From Paulinella micropora (Eukaryota; Cercozoa; Imbricatea; Euglyphida; Paulinellidae): 29,301 nt of DNA. Under the pieces are notes generated by a model. The model was not told the DNA's origin. It worked only from the letters and a program-made list of their open reading frames with translations, and did not search any database. The DNA lies in the NCBI GenBank assembly GCA_019918135.1, contig WBZZ01000347.1, positions 1 to 29,301 on the forward strand, written 5' to 3'. The translations under genes were made by a program, and so were the position numbers. Positions 15,816-25,074 of the stretch are shown here, piece after piece. Position 1 is the first letter of the stretch; the number at the start of each line of letters is the position of its first letter.

Positions 15816-16942
15816 TCACTCTGCCGTCGCCCCCGGCGGGTGCAGGCCGCCGGGCGAGCTCCCGTCCGAGCTAGGGGCGGGGAGTGCGGGCTTGGCGTCT
15901 AGCGGCGCCCGCCGCGTGGGGTTCGCTAGCGGTATGCTGTAGCGGACCGCCGCAAAACCCTTGTCCAAGTTAAACCACACCACAGCATTACGAGCGTCCC
16001 TGTCCAGCAGAAATTGTAGGCAGCGTTCAGCGGTCCGCACAAAGTCCTGCGCGTCCAGGTGGTCCAGCCCCGGCGCCAGCAGCGTCAGGCTCCGCTCGCA
16101 GAACGTGTTGATGACGGTGTCTGTTACCACGGCCCGGACCGTGGCCGGCCCCAGCTTGTGCTGGCTCAGCTTAGCCGGCTCCGGCCTAGCCTCCCCCGAG
16201 TGGCGCCACGCCCGGCTAGCCGCGGCCAGCGCATTCAGCTCCAGGGCTACGAAGGCCGCACACTCCCGGTGCGCCGCGCCGGGCAGGTCGTCGATGGCCA
16301 GGTCGAGGCTGGTGTAATGCGCCCACTCGTGCGTCATAGCGTTCAGGCTGCGCACGTTGTACGGCAGCTTGAGCTGGGCCAGCACGTCCGCACACTGCGC
16401 AGCGTCGGGCGCGGCCGTCGTCGGGTGTGGCGGCACGGGCCCGCCGCCGGTGATGCCCGACGCCGCGAGGTCGGGCTCGCCGCCGGCAGTGCTGATTTCG
16501 AGGTGTGGCAGCCGCAGCATCTGCCTCTCCGGTGCCCCCAGGCGCTCATACAGGTCGAGATCGCTCTTCCAGGCCTCGGTCGCGCCGGCGTGGGCATGCA
16601 GCGTTACCCTGTAGCGCCCGTACTGTGACAGCTCCTGCAAGGAGTGCAGATCCCAGCGCCCGGGCCCCGTTAACAGGAAGCGGGCGCGGGGGCCGCGCGC
16701 GGTATTGTCCTCTACTAGCCACCTCTCCGGGAGCGCCGGTGGTAGAGAGCTAGCCCCGGGCCCTGCCAGGTCGTGGCCGCCCGGTGACCGTCCGGGTCCC
16801 GGGCGCCAGCGGGGGCGGAGCTGCCCCCGGGGCTCCCCAGGTGCGGGGCCCGGGCTAGCAGATGCGAGCGGAGTTCATCGGTGGAGCCGCTCGGGGCGGG
16901 GCCGGTTGCTGCGCGCCGGTAAGGATGGAAACTTCCGGCCAT
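15816..16942 (-). CDS. HExxH putative zinc metallopeptidase
   Basis: The well-supported frame runs from about 16770 to TGA 15816. It contains NAMTHEWAHYTSLDLAIDDL, whose HEWAH fits the HExxH zinc site, with Asp residues shortly after that might serve as a third ligand as in aspzincins (M35). The following AAHRECAAFVALELNAL is helical. This frame has no ATG upstream before a stop near 16875; a plausible start is ATG 16942 in another frame (MAGSFHPY..., then TDELRSHLLARAPHLG), giving about 370 residues with a break at the G/C runs near 16810-16830. I see no signal peptide. The motif is short, so chance is possible, but the context with Thr before HE and helices around it is right. Confidence 0.5.
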
Positions 16943-17340
16943 CTACAGCACACCGCGGCCGGTCCGGGCAGGCTGGCCGCAGGGCGTGCTTTTTTGCCAA
17001 CTCGTACCACCTCCCTTTCCCCCCTGTGCTGGACGCCGCCTTCTCTCCTGGCCGGCCGGGCGGGGGGGGGGGGGGGGGGGGGGGGGGGAGGGAAGAGGAG
17101 GAAAGGGGGCCGACCCCCTCTCTCCCCCCCCAGCCCCCGGGCGGGAGGGAGGCAGGGAGGTGGCGGCGAGAGAGAGAGAGAGAGAGAGACGGAAGGCCCG
17201 CGGCGGGGGAAGGAGAGGGTGCAGAGTGAGCTCGCCACCCCCCGGCCATTCTTGCTCTCCCCGACAAAGCAAGACTCCACGGCTAGCCCCGCGCTTCACA
17301 GGGTTTTTTTTTCTGGCGCGGCCTGAGACGACCTGCGACA
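16943..17340. promoter_or_regulatory. Divergent promoter region with G27 run and GA repeat
   Basis: This gap lies between the minus-strand HExxH gene and the plus-strand capsid gene. It holds a G27 run at 17062-17088 and a GA repeat at about 17169-17189, and ends with a T8-9 run near 17303. Frames crossing it are low-complexity shadows. It must hold both promoters; no TATA box is evident. Confidence 0.5.
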
Positions 17341-19208
17341 TGGACCTGGACGCAGCCGAGGAGCACAGTGACGGGGAGACGCGCGGCGAAGAGGCAGAAG
17401 TAGAGTCGTTCTGGAATCTGCCCTCCCAGACACCGGGCGTGCTCCCCGCCGGCCGCGCCACTGGCGCGCCAGCGGCCCGCTCACCCGCCCGTGCCGCCCT
17501 CGTCGCGGTCAAGGGGTCCCGGCGGGCCCACGAGGGCGGGCCGGCCGGGGGCACGCCACGCAAGAGGCGGAAGGTGGCGTGGTACGACGACGAGGACGAC
17601 GAGGAGTCCCAGCCCCTCGTGCCGGGCGGGCGCGTGTCGCAGATGCTGGCGTGTTTCAACCGCGCCCTCAGCCGCGAGCGGCCGATTACGCTCAAGCGGG
17701 CGGTGGCGGCCGCGGGCCACATCGCGGACGGCGACACGTACGAATTCATCACCCAGAGCCTGTGGAACAGCTTTGAGGGGGGCCACTTTACGACGGACCA
17801 GATGTTTATGAAGATGATCGTGGTGAGCCGGCCGGAGCTGCTCAACCTGATCCAGATGACGACGCTGACGACTTTTTGAACGCGAACCCGAACATCAAGC
17901 AGCACGGGGACACGCTGGCCATCATGGAATGGGAATTCAGCCCCAAGGCCCTGAACCCCAAGAGCTTGCGCGTCCCGGGCACGCTGCTGCAGACGAGCCG
18001 CTCGCGCAAGACACAGGCCATCCAACACTACGGCGTGGGCTTCATCATGTGGCCCATGGACAAGACCAAGGTGGCGTACTACGAGAAGTCACTCAAGGCG
18101 CTGAGCGAGTCGGACGTCTTGTCCCTGAACTACAACCTGGTGGAAAAGCTCAAGCTGGAGGCAGTGCGCCGGTTAGTCGACACCGACTACAAGCTGCCCC
18201 TGCGTGACCTGCGCGCGCTCAGCAACATGCTGGAGGCCCGCTACGCCCAAACCTTCTCCGTCAACAAGGACGGCGTGGGGATCACGGGCGTCGAGGTGCA
18301 GTGCGTCAGCAAGCTGCGCGATCTGGGAAGGAGCCGGACATGGTGCTGCTGACCAACGAGGTGTACCGCTTTGCGCACACGATCAAGGCCGAGAACCGCC
18401 TGCTGCCCAAGTTTGGGAACCAGGAGACGAAGCTCCCGACGTACGACCGCACGAACCAGTCGGTGGTCATGCTGCGCACGACCCACGGGCTGGACGCGGT
18501 GCCCTCGCGCAGCTACCAGGTCGGGCGGCGCGACCCGGTCGACCCGACCACGACCCCTTGCTATGTGTCGGAACGGTTCGTGATGCTGCCGCTGCGCTAC
18601 ACGGGGGCTTCCGACTACCGCGACTACATGACCTCGCACCGGACGATCGGCATCGTGAATGGTGAGCAGGGGGAGCTGCACTACCTGAAGCTGAAGCGCG
18701 TCCTGCGCGAGTGCGGCCTCTTCGACACGGTCGGCGGCCTGCTGACCGGGCCCGGCCGGGAACTGCTGCGCCTGATCCTGGGGGCGGGGGGTGGTGGCGG
18801 CGGTGGCGGGGGCGGCGCCGCCGTCCCGGCGGTGGCGGCGGCGGTGGCGGCGGCCACGGGGACGGCGGCGGAGCCGACGACTTCAACCTGGGCACGCTGT
18901 GCGAGAAGGCGGGGATGCGCTCCATCATCACGGGCCTGATCTTGGACCGCCCCCACACGTGGGAACAGCTGCGCGCCCAGTCCGGCTACGGGCTGGCGCG
19001 CAGGGCCGACGCAGAGGGCAAGCACTCCACGTCCCGCGTGCGGCTCGGCGTCTTTGCGCGCGGCCAGCTCACGCCGAGAGAGCTGGCTGCGGCCGGGGAC
19101 TGGGAGGGAGTCCAAAATCTCATCCTGCCGATCGAGGGGACACTCCACGCCGATGACGAGATCAAATACATCCTCCTGCCCCAGCAGTACCAGCAGCCAC
19201 TGGCATAA
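17341..19208 (+). pseudogene. HK97-type major capsid protein, N-terminal half
   Basis: ATG 17341 starts MDLDAAEEHSDGE, an acidic and then basic N-terminus (TPRKRRKVAWYDDEDDEE, with a nuclear-signal-like PRKRRKV). The body includes LAIMEWEFSPKALNPKSLRVP, then a YGVGFIMWPMDKTKVAYYEK-type segment and helices, a layout I associate with mirusvirus capsid proteins; the match is by recollection, not alignment. It is broken: frame changes near 17855-17870 and 18320-18330, and another in the GGCGGTGGC-rich Gly tract 18781-18850. The frame ends at TAA 19206-19208. The same frame resumes after the stop, so this may be half of a protein of about 1150 residues. Confidence 0.65.
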
Positions 19209-19223
19209 GTAGTACGGACCTTC

Positions 19224-20870
19224 ATGGCTGCCAACCCCGAAGCGGCCGCGGAGATCGTAGAGCTGCTAAATGAGGGTGGAGGAGACGGTAAAGCAGCAGG
19301 ATTGGTCCAGCAGGAGTTGCAACCGCAATGGGACGGAGGGGAACTACTGCAGACCTGCTTAGTGTGTTTGCAGGGTGCAAGGGGCGCAGACGACCTCGAC
19401 GGCGCTCGGAAAGAGAAGCTCCTAGAGATCGTGGCGGCCTCGGTGGCGGTGGGCGTCTACATGCGGAAGAGCAACTATAGAGTGCCCCACTTGCTCCGGG
19501 ACGTGTTGTTCGGGGCCTGGGGGATCCAGCAGGGAGCAGGGGATTGGAACGTCGGTAACGCCCTGGGCGACGAGGTAGACAGCAAGCAGCCTACCTTCGT
19601 GGCGCTGTCGCAGCTCCTGTCCCCAAGGACAACAAGCAGGATCTGTCTACCCTCAAGACTCTGGGCCGGCTCTTCCCCAAAGATGATCGTCGTGCCCTGG
19701 TAGACGACACCAAGAGGATCCAGTTTCTGCAGAAGATGGACAACTGGGCCCGGGCGCCGAACCCGAACCCGCACGACCGGCTCCAGCGCGAGATATACTA
19801 TCGCTTCGCCATCAGCAGCGCGGTGCAGGCGTGGGAGGCGCTGCAGGAAGATCTCCGGGAAGGCCGGACCCACAGCGAAACGGGAGACACGTACATGCTC
19901 GCGCTACAAGAGGCTGGCAGGGTCCAGGGCCGCGAGCACAGCCTGGTCCAGGAGGCGATCGTGTCCGCCGTGGCACAGCAGGGCGCCGAGGGCAGCGACG
20001 GCAAGTCCGACAGACCGCAGCCCGCGCCGGTGTTTGCCTGGCTGCAGGCCACGCCCGTAACCCTGTTCTGCCTCGAGCAGCTGCTAGACATGGACCTGCC
20101 CGTGCCGCTAGGATTTGTGCTCTTTCGGCCCAGGGTGCTCTTCGTGGGCGGCTCGGCGCTGTTTATGCGCCAGGGCGGCAGCACGTGCAGCGTCGTGTGC
20201 AAGGACAGCGAAGTGATTTTCGCCAACGACCCGGACTCGTTCCAGACGGCGGTGCAGGTGCGCTTCAAGGCCGGCACGGTGGTCACGGACCATCGCACGC
20301 TGCGCTTCGCGCCCAACATCGTGTCCGTGAGGTACGAGAGCGGGGGGGGTGTGCGCATCGCGCGGCTGCAGGCGCACGCCGGGCGTGTGGCCCCCGACGA
20401 GTGGGACCTGCTGGCCGTGCCGGTGCCGTACGACTACTCGCCTCCGCACTGGTTCTCGTCCATGACCGGCACTTTCTCGTCGGGGCTGCTGGGCACCAAC
20501 ACCGCCGACGACCCGTGTGCGGAGATCTTCCAGTACGCGTGCGAGAGGGTCGGCTACGAAGTGGAGGCACTCAAGGAGGCACAGACTAGCCTCTTTACCG
20601 AGCACGGCCTCCTCAAGCCCAAGGCCCACGAGCAGAGCATCTGCAGCCGGGGGGCGCAGTACACCTACAGCGTAGCACAGCGCCGCCTAGTGGACGAGGT
20701 AGGGGGCCGCACGGCGCTGGGCCCGCGGGCGGACCCGCACGGCGCTGGGCCCGCGGGCGGACCCGCACGCCATCATGCAGCTCAAGGGCTACGCGGCGGA
20801 ATTTGCCGGGCAGGGCATCCAGGGGGCCAACTTCCTCACGCCCCTGCTGGGCGCACAGCCGCGGGACTAG
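19224..20870 (+). pseudogene. HK97-type major capsid protein, C-terminal half
   Basis: From ATG 19224, five codons after the TAA and in the same frame, the reading continues with MAANPEAAAEIVELLNEG. A break near 19610-19625 moves to another frame (KDNKQDLSTLKTLGRLFPKD), which runs to about 20720. The core has LFRPRVLFVGGSALFMRQGG, then a beta-rich stretch with FAPNIVSVRY, resembling the C-terminal axial domain of capsid proteins in this lineage. At 20711-20766 a 28-bp tandem duplication shifts the frame; the true C-terminus (HAIMQLKGYAAEF...) then ends at TAG 20868. It could be a separate protein, but position, composition and the shared frame favour the second half of the capsid protein. Confidence 0.65.
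20711..20774 (+). repeat. 28-bp tandem duplication in the capsid gene
   Basis: The unit CGCACGGCGCTGGGCCCGCG plus 8 further bases occurs twice head to tail, followed by CGCACG. As 28 is not a multiple of 3, one copy more or less changes the frame: without the extra copy the C-terminal frame is continuous. Confidence 0.85.
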
Positions 20871-20938
20871 GCGCGGCAGGCCGCCCCCCCGCCCGTCCCC
20901 GGCGACCGCGGGGCGTGTTATCGTTTTGCTGGCTGTTG

Positions 20939-20944
20939 ATTAAA
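20939..20944 (+). promoter_or_regulatory. Possible polyadenylation signal (ATTAAA)
   Basis: ATTAAA in an AT-rich island about 70 bases after the capsid gene stop at 20870. Confidence 0.45.
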
Positions 20945-21301
20945 AATAGACTGACGTTCCTCTCTACTGAGCTCTCCCTTCTTCCCCTAGGCTCAGCCCA
21001 CAGCGCAAAGGCCTGGGAGAGCCTACGGCACCGGCACGGGCGGTGCCTACGCTGGCCGCCAGCGGAGCAAGCACTGCTGCGTGAGGTGTTCGGCCCCGTG
21101 GGGGGGGGGGGGCATAAAACTCCCTCCTCCCCTTCCTTCCCCCCCCCCCCCCCCCCCCCGTCGAGGCGAGCGCCCCGATTAGCGCGAAAAGCCCTTTCCC
21201 CTCCCCCCCCCCCCCCGAGCGGGTGAGGCGGGCGATGGTCTTGGACAGAGGGAGGGGCGGGCGCTAGAGGCAGTTGGCCTGCTTAGAATAAAAGGTACGG
21301 C
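20945..21301. other. Gap with C/G runs and an AATAAAAGG motif
   Basis: No gene seen. It contains a G run near 21101-21111, C runs near 21141-21159 and 21204-21216, and AATAAAAGGTACGG at 21287-21300, just before the next ATG at 21302. That motif resembles 7469-7482. It could be a TATA box, but it stands only 7 bases from the ATG, so the start might lie further downstream or the motif may act as the polyadenylation signal of the capsid transcript. Confidence 0.4.
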
Positions 21302-23467
21302 ATGCTAAAGTGTGCACAAAGGTCTCTGGTCGAATACGAAAAGAGTTTCGAGGGGCTGGGCCAGCAAGAGAGGAGGTTCGCCCTGGAGCCGGTCCTGTTT
21401 ATAGAAGCAGGAAATGCCCTAAAAGCCTGCCCGCATGCACAAGAACGCCTGTGTGCGCTAGACACTAGCACCCTAGAGGGGGACGCCCTGCGCAAGTCAC
21501 CGTAGCCAGGCTTTATACTGCGCTGGCTTGCTGGGATAGGTTGTTCTTATCCGGCCCCTTAGCCGAGCTTGAAACCATCCAGAGTGTAGGCGACAGTGCG
21601 GTAAACGTGTCTAAGCTAGTTCTGTTTAGCGCCCATCAATCCCTGTTGAAGAAGCGCGTGTCGCTTACGGGTGGGCCCGGGTGGCCAGAGCAGCGCTTCT
21701 CCGTCTGGAGCCGGCTGGCCTCGCGTGTCCACGGTGCCATCGGCTCATCGGTGCCGGACCTAGTAGGCCGAGCGAGGGGTGCTGAGGAATTCTTTAACAA
21801 TAACCTGCGAAAACATACAGCACAATTCCAGGAGGTCATCCTTAGCTTGCGCCAGGGGTTCTGGCACCAAGATAGGACCGTGCCTGTCCGCCTGACAGAG
21901 CTGCACCAAGGCCTCGGCCAGGCCTCGCCAGAAACGTGTTCCTTGCTCGGCGCGTTGCTCTGCTGGCCTGCCCTTTGGGTCCGGCTAGTGGGGCGGCTGG
22001 CAGGGCACCGCGACCAGCTGCAGGCGCTGGCGGTGGCCGGCCACGTGAAGGCCAGAATAATTGCGTACGTTATTGTCTGGTTCCTGGAGCAAGCAGGCGC
22101 TACCTCTGGCCCACCGGCGCCGCCACTCTCGTCTCCCCCCTGGCCGGCCAGCGAAGGGGTCGTGGAGGCAGCGCCGCTCTCGCCCCCTCTCCGCCCGGCC
22201 GGCGACTGGGTCGTGGAGGCGTCCGCGCTGCCTCCCCAGCCGCCCGCCTCGTCGTCGCTCCCTCCTCCTCCATCGCCGCCGCCGGGGCTGCCTACTCCGC
22301 GGGCTGGTGCGATAGTGCAGCCTCTGACCGGGCTGTCGCCGGCGGCGACCGGCCGTACGGCCTGGCCATCGCCTTCTGCAGCCGCAGCGCCGCCCTCTCC
22401 TCCACAGCGTTCCTGGCTGAAGCGCGGGGCAACCGTAGCACGGGACGCGGCCGGCGGGGGAGCTCAGCACGGGGGCGGGCCCCCGCCCCTCCGCCACCCA
22501 AGGTCGGGGCGGCTAGGAGCGCCGTCGGCACCGCCCGCCCCGGGGGCTGGTCCGGCTTCCGTGGTGGTGAGGCAGCCGGCCGCCGCCACGCCGGCGGGGC
22601 GGCCGGGAGCATCGTCGGCGCCCCCCACGGCGGGCGCCCCGCCCCCCACGGCGGGCGCCCCGCCCGTGCCGCGCGGCCCCGGCCACCGAGCGGAGAGCCA
22701 GGCCGCGGCGGGCCCGCGCCAGGCCTGGGGCAGCGGTGCGCCGGCAGCGCCAGCCTCGCAGACACCAGATACTGTCTGGCCCTTGACCGGCCTGGTGAAT
22801 CAACTGGCTCCCCTGCCAGAACTTGGGCCTGGGCGGGGCAGCGGGCGGCGCCCGGCGCTCCCGCGCCAGCGGGCCGGCGCGCCGTCGGCCGGCGTACCGG
22901 GCCGGCAGGGGGCTCCCCCTCTGCCGCCCCGCCCGGCGCCCACGCGGGGGGCGGGCCCCCGGCCGGCTCGCCCGCCGCCCCAGGCACCCGCCCCCCGCCC
23001 TCGGCGGGGAGTGGCCACGCTGTCGGCCCCCCCGCCCCGGCGCTCACCGCCCGTGGCCCATCCGACCGCTTGCGCCTGCACCTTCCGGCGGCCGGAGTAC
23101 GCCGCCCCCCGCCGGGCCCCCCGCCGGGCCCGCCGCCGGGGCCGGCGCTCGGCCCCTGCCGGCCCGCGGAGGGGAGCGCGCTGCCGGCCCCCCCGCCGCC
23201 GGCGGCCGCCCGGGCCACGTGCGCCCTGGCACGGCGGCCGTGCCAGCCGGGCCACACCGTCCGCCACCAGGCCCGCCGCCAGGCCCGCCGCCCCCCTCAG
23301 TGGAGGGGGGGGCGGCCCCCCTCCGGGCGCCGGGGCCCAGCGTGCAGGTTCCGGGCAGACCTGGCGTGCAAGTGATGGGACCAGAGGAAACGGAGGCCCT
23401 GCGCATCGCCGTAACCCAGGGACGGCGGCGCGGACGCCTCTGGGGGAGCTCGTTCCGCTCACCGTAG
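21302..23467 (+). CDS. Helical protein with long Pro/Ala/Gly-rich tail, one frame break
   Basis: ATG 21302 starts MLKCAQRSLVEYEKSFEGLG and runs to a stop at 21505; a second frame, open from 21469, continues the same kind of protein (VTVARLYTALACWDRLFLSG...). I join them in concept as one gene with a break near the G5 run at 21478-21482. Residues up to about 265 are mixed alpha-helical (for example FFNNNLRKHTAQFQEVILSLR). From about 22110 on, some 430 residues are Pro/Ala/Gly/Arg-rich and disordered, with the repeated phrase PLTGL at about 22323 and 22781 and short tandem repeats (APPTAG). Near the end a different frame reads VQVMGPEETEALRIAVTQG and stops at 23467; in the other frame the stop is at 23556. 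Disordered tails like this occur in tegument-like virion proteins, but this is only a guess; family unknown. Confidence 0.55.
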
Positions 23468-23604
23468 GTGCCAAGGCCAGCTTAAAGAAGCCCCTTTTCG
23501 TACCCCACTCCAGCCAAGATTCAGTAAAAGCAAAAGGGTTTCCCCCCTGGCTTTAGCTGTAATTCGTCGTGTAGTGTCAGCAGCCGGTGGGAAAGAAAAG
23601 ACAG

Positions 23605-23754
23605 ATGAGTTTAGCGGACGATCCGTTGGGGGGGGACCACTTGACCCCACCCTTTCGCCGGGGTTGGTCAGGGCCCGCTGTACCGGAGTGGCAGGCGAGC
23701 GCTTGGCAGGCCGACGACGACGCCAGGCCTTGCCCCGTGCTGCGGACGCCCTTG
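23605..23754 (+). CDS. Possible first exon ending at a GTAAGT donor
   Basis: ATG 23605 gives exactly 50 codons (MSLADDPLGGDHLTPPFRRG...), then a perfect eukaryotic donor GTAAGT at 23755. A pyrimidine-rich tract (about 24070-24137) and CAG at 24154-24156 could be the acceptor. Skipping the interval keeps the frame, which then continues to TGA near 24411. The second part is in the left arm of the palindrome, and its meaning is unclear. No family is recognised. Confidence 0.25.
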
Positions 23755-23833
23755 GTAAGTGGCGGGGGGGGGGGGCGAGGGAAAAGCCGCTTAACTGGAA
23801 CACGCTGGCGGCAGGCAGGCCCCGGCTTCTTCT

Positions 23834-24032
23834 GGTCGGGTGGCAGGCAGGACCCCCACCTTCTGGTCGGGTGGCAAGAAGAACTGCACTTTTCTGGCCG
23901 GGTGGCAGGAAAGACCACACTCTTGCGGTCGGGTGGCAAGAAGAACTGCACTTTTCTGGTCGGGTGGCAGACGGGGCCCCAACTTTCTGGTCGGGTGGCA
24001 AGAAAAGACCACACCTTTCTGGTTGGGTGGCT
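23834..24032 (+). repeat. 31-bp tandem repeats, left arm (about 7 copies)
   Basis: The core TTCTGGTCGGGTGGCA recurs with a step of 30-32 bases at about 23834, 23866, 23897, 23927, 23958, 23989 and 24021, with variable filler between (AAGAAGAACTGCACT and others). It is the outer part of the palindrome's left arm. Confidence 0.85.
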
Positions 24033-24821
24033 CCTTGCTATATACCTTAGGCCGGATTGGTCGGTTGCCTTTTTCTCCTCCCTTCTCCCTTCTCCCCTCC
24101 CCCCTCTCCCCTCTCCCCTCCCTTCCCTTCCCCTCCCGCGGCCCAACATTGTGCAGGCCCCCCCGGCTTGGCTGTCTAGTATGGCTGTAGGCGGGTGGTG
24201 CCACCGGTCGCTTTCTGTAGTGACCGCAGAACCTGGGGAAATTCCCGTGCCAGCTAGACAAGAAAATTCTGTCATCTTAAGTGCCCTAGTAGCGAGAATC
24301 GTACTTGTGGGTGGAGGAGCGCGCGCTCGGGCGTCAGCCAGGGTAACAAATGCCCACACTGTACAAAACGGCATTGGGGGCCAATCCCACCTACCGACAA
24401 CATATAGTTGAAAAATTCCCTTATTTCCTTCTTTTACCCGTATATAGCGGTCTTTCTCGGGGGCTTCCGGAGGGCCGGCAGTTCCGATAATGATTGTATA
24501 TACACTGGTCCCGGGTGGCACCAGCGGGCGGCCTCGACCCACAAGTGTGGTTCTCGGTATCGGGACACTTAGGAGTCACAGGTTTTATTTTCTTGGACGA
24601 CTCAGGAAATTTCTCCTGGTTATACGGTCGGTGCCCAAAGCCGCCGGTGGCACCAACCACCGGGCCACTATATTGGCCAGCCAAGCCGGGGGGGGGCTGC
24701 ACAATATTGGGCCGTGGGGAGGGGGGGGGGAGAAGGGAGAAGGGAGAAGGGAGAGGGGAGAGGGGAGGGGGGTGGGGGAAAAAGGCAGCCGAGCCATCCG
24801 GCCTAAGGTGTACAACAGGGA

Positions 24822-25063
24822 GCCACCCGACCGAAAAGGCCGGATCCTTCCTGCCACCCGACCAGGCCAGCAGGGTTTTTCTTGCCACCCGACCGGAAGG
24901 GTCAGGCCTCTCTCGCCACCCGGCCAGAAAAGGTCGGGTCTTTCCTGCCACCCGACCGGAAAGGTCGGATCCTTCCTGCCACCCGACCAGGCCAGCAGGG
25001 TCTTTCTTGCCACCCGACCGGAAGGGTCAGGCCTCTCTCGCCAACCGGCCAGAAAAGGTCGGG
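24822..25063 (-). repeat. 31-bp tandem repeats, right arm (about 8 copies)
   Basis: The inverted core TGCCACCCGACC recurs at about 24822, 24852, 24883, 24915, 24947, 24978, 25009 and 25041. A higher-order unit is visible: about 97 bases from 24843 are repeated nearly unchanged from 24967 (step 124), showing recent amplification in this arm only. Confidence 0.85.
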
Positions 25064-25074
25064 TGGGTAAAACG

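Larger units (their letters stand above)
23820..25063. repeat. Imperfect palindrome of about 1.2 kb
   Basis: The sequence from about 23820 to 24311 is repeated in inverted form from about 24538 to 25063, centred near 24425. Matching blocks include CCTTAGGCCGGAT at about 24041 against its reverse complement near 24800, a pyrimidine/purine tract pair, GCAGGCCCCCCCGGCTTGGC against its counterpart near 24690, and ACTTGTGGG at 24303-24311 against CCCACAAGT at 24538-24546. The arms are diverged (roughly 70-85% by eye), so it is not an assembly fold-back. Candidates are a foldback DNA transposon, a viral inverted repeat or a former viral end. Confidence 0.8.

Noticed and set aside
15546..15902. Arg/Glu/Lys-rich or Ser/Leu-rich frames over the CT tract
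   Set aside because: They translate a microsatellite; a coiled coil would be an artefact of the repeat.
19206..19208. A reassigned stop codon (TAA read as an amino acid)
   Set aside because: TAA ends other intact genes here, for example at 3337-3339 and 7385-7387.
4041..20870. A herpesvirus of animals
   Set aside because: The terminase is unspliced, the capsid protein as read is shorter than the herpesvirus one, and a heliorhodopsin is present, which I do not know from animal herpesviruses.
23834..25063. A CRISPR array
   Set aside because: Repeats of about 31 bases follow each other directly without unique spacers, lie in two inverted blocks, and there are no cas genes; this is a minisatellite in a palindrome.
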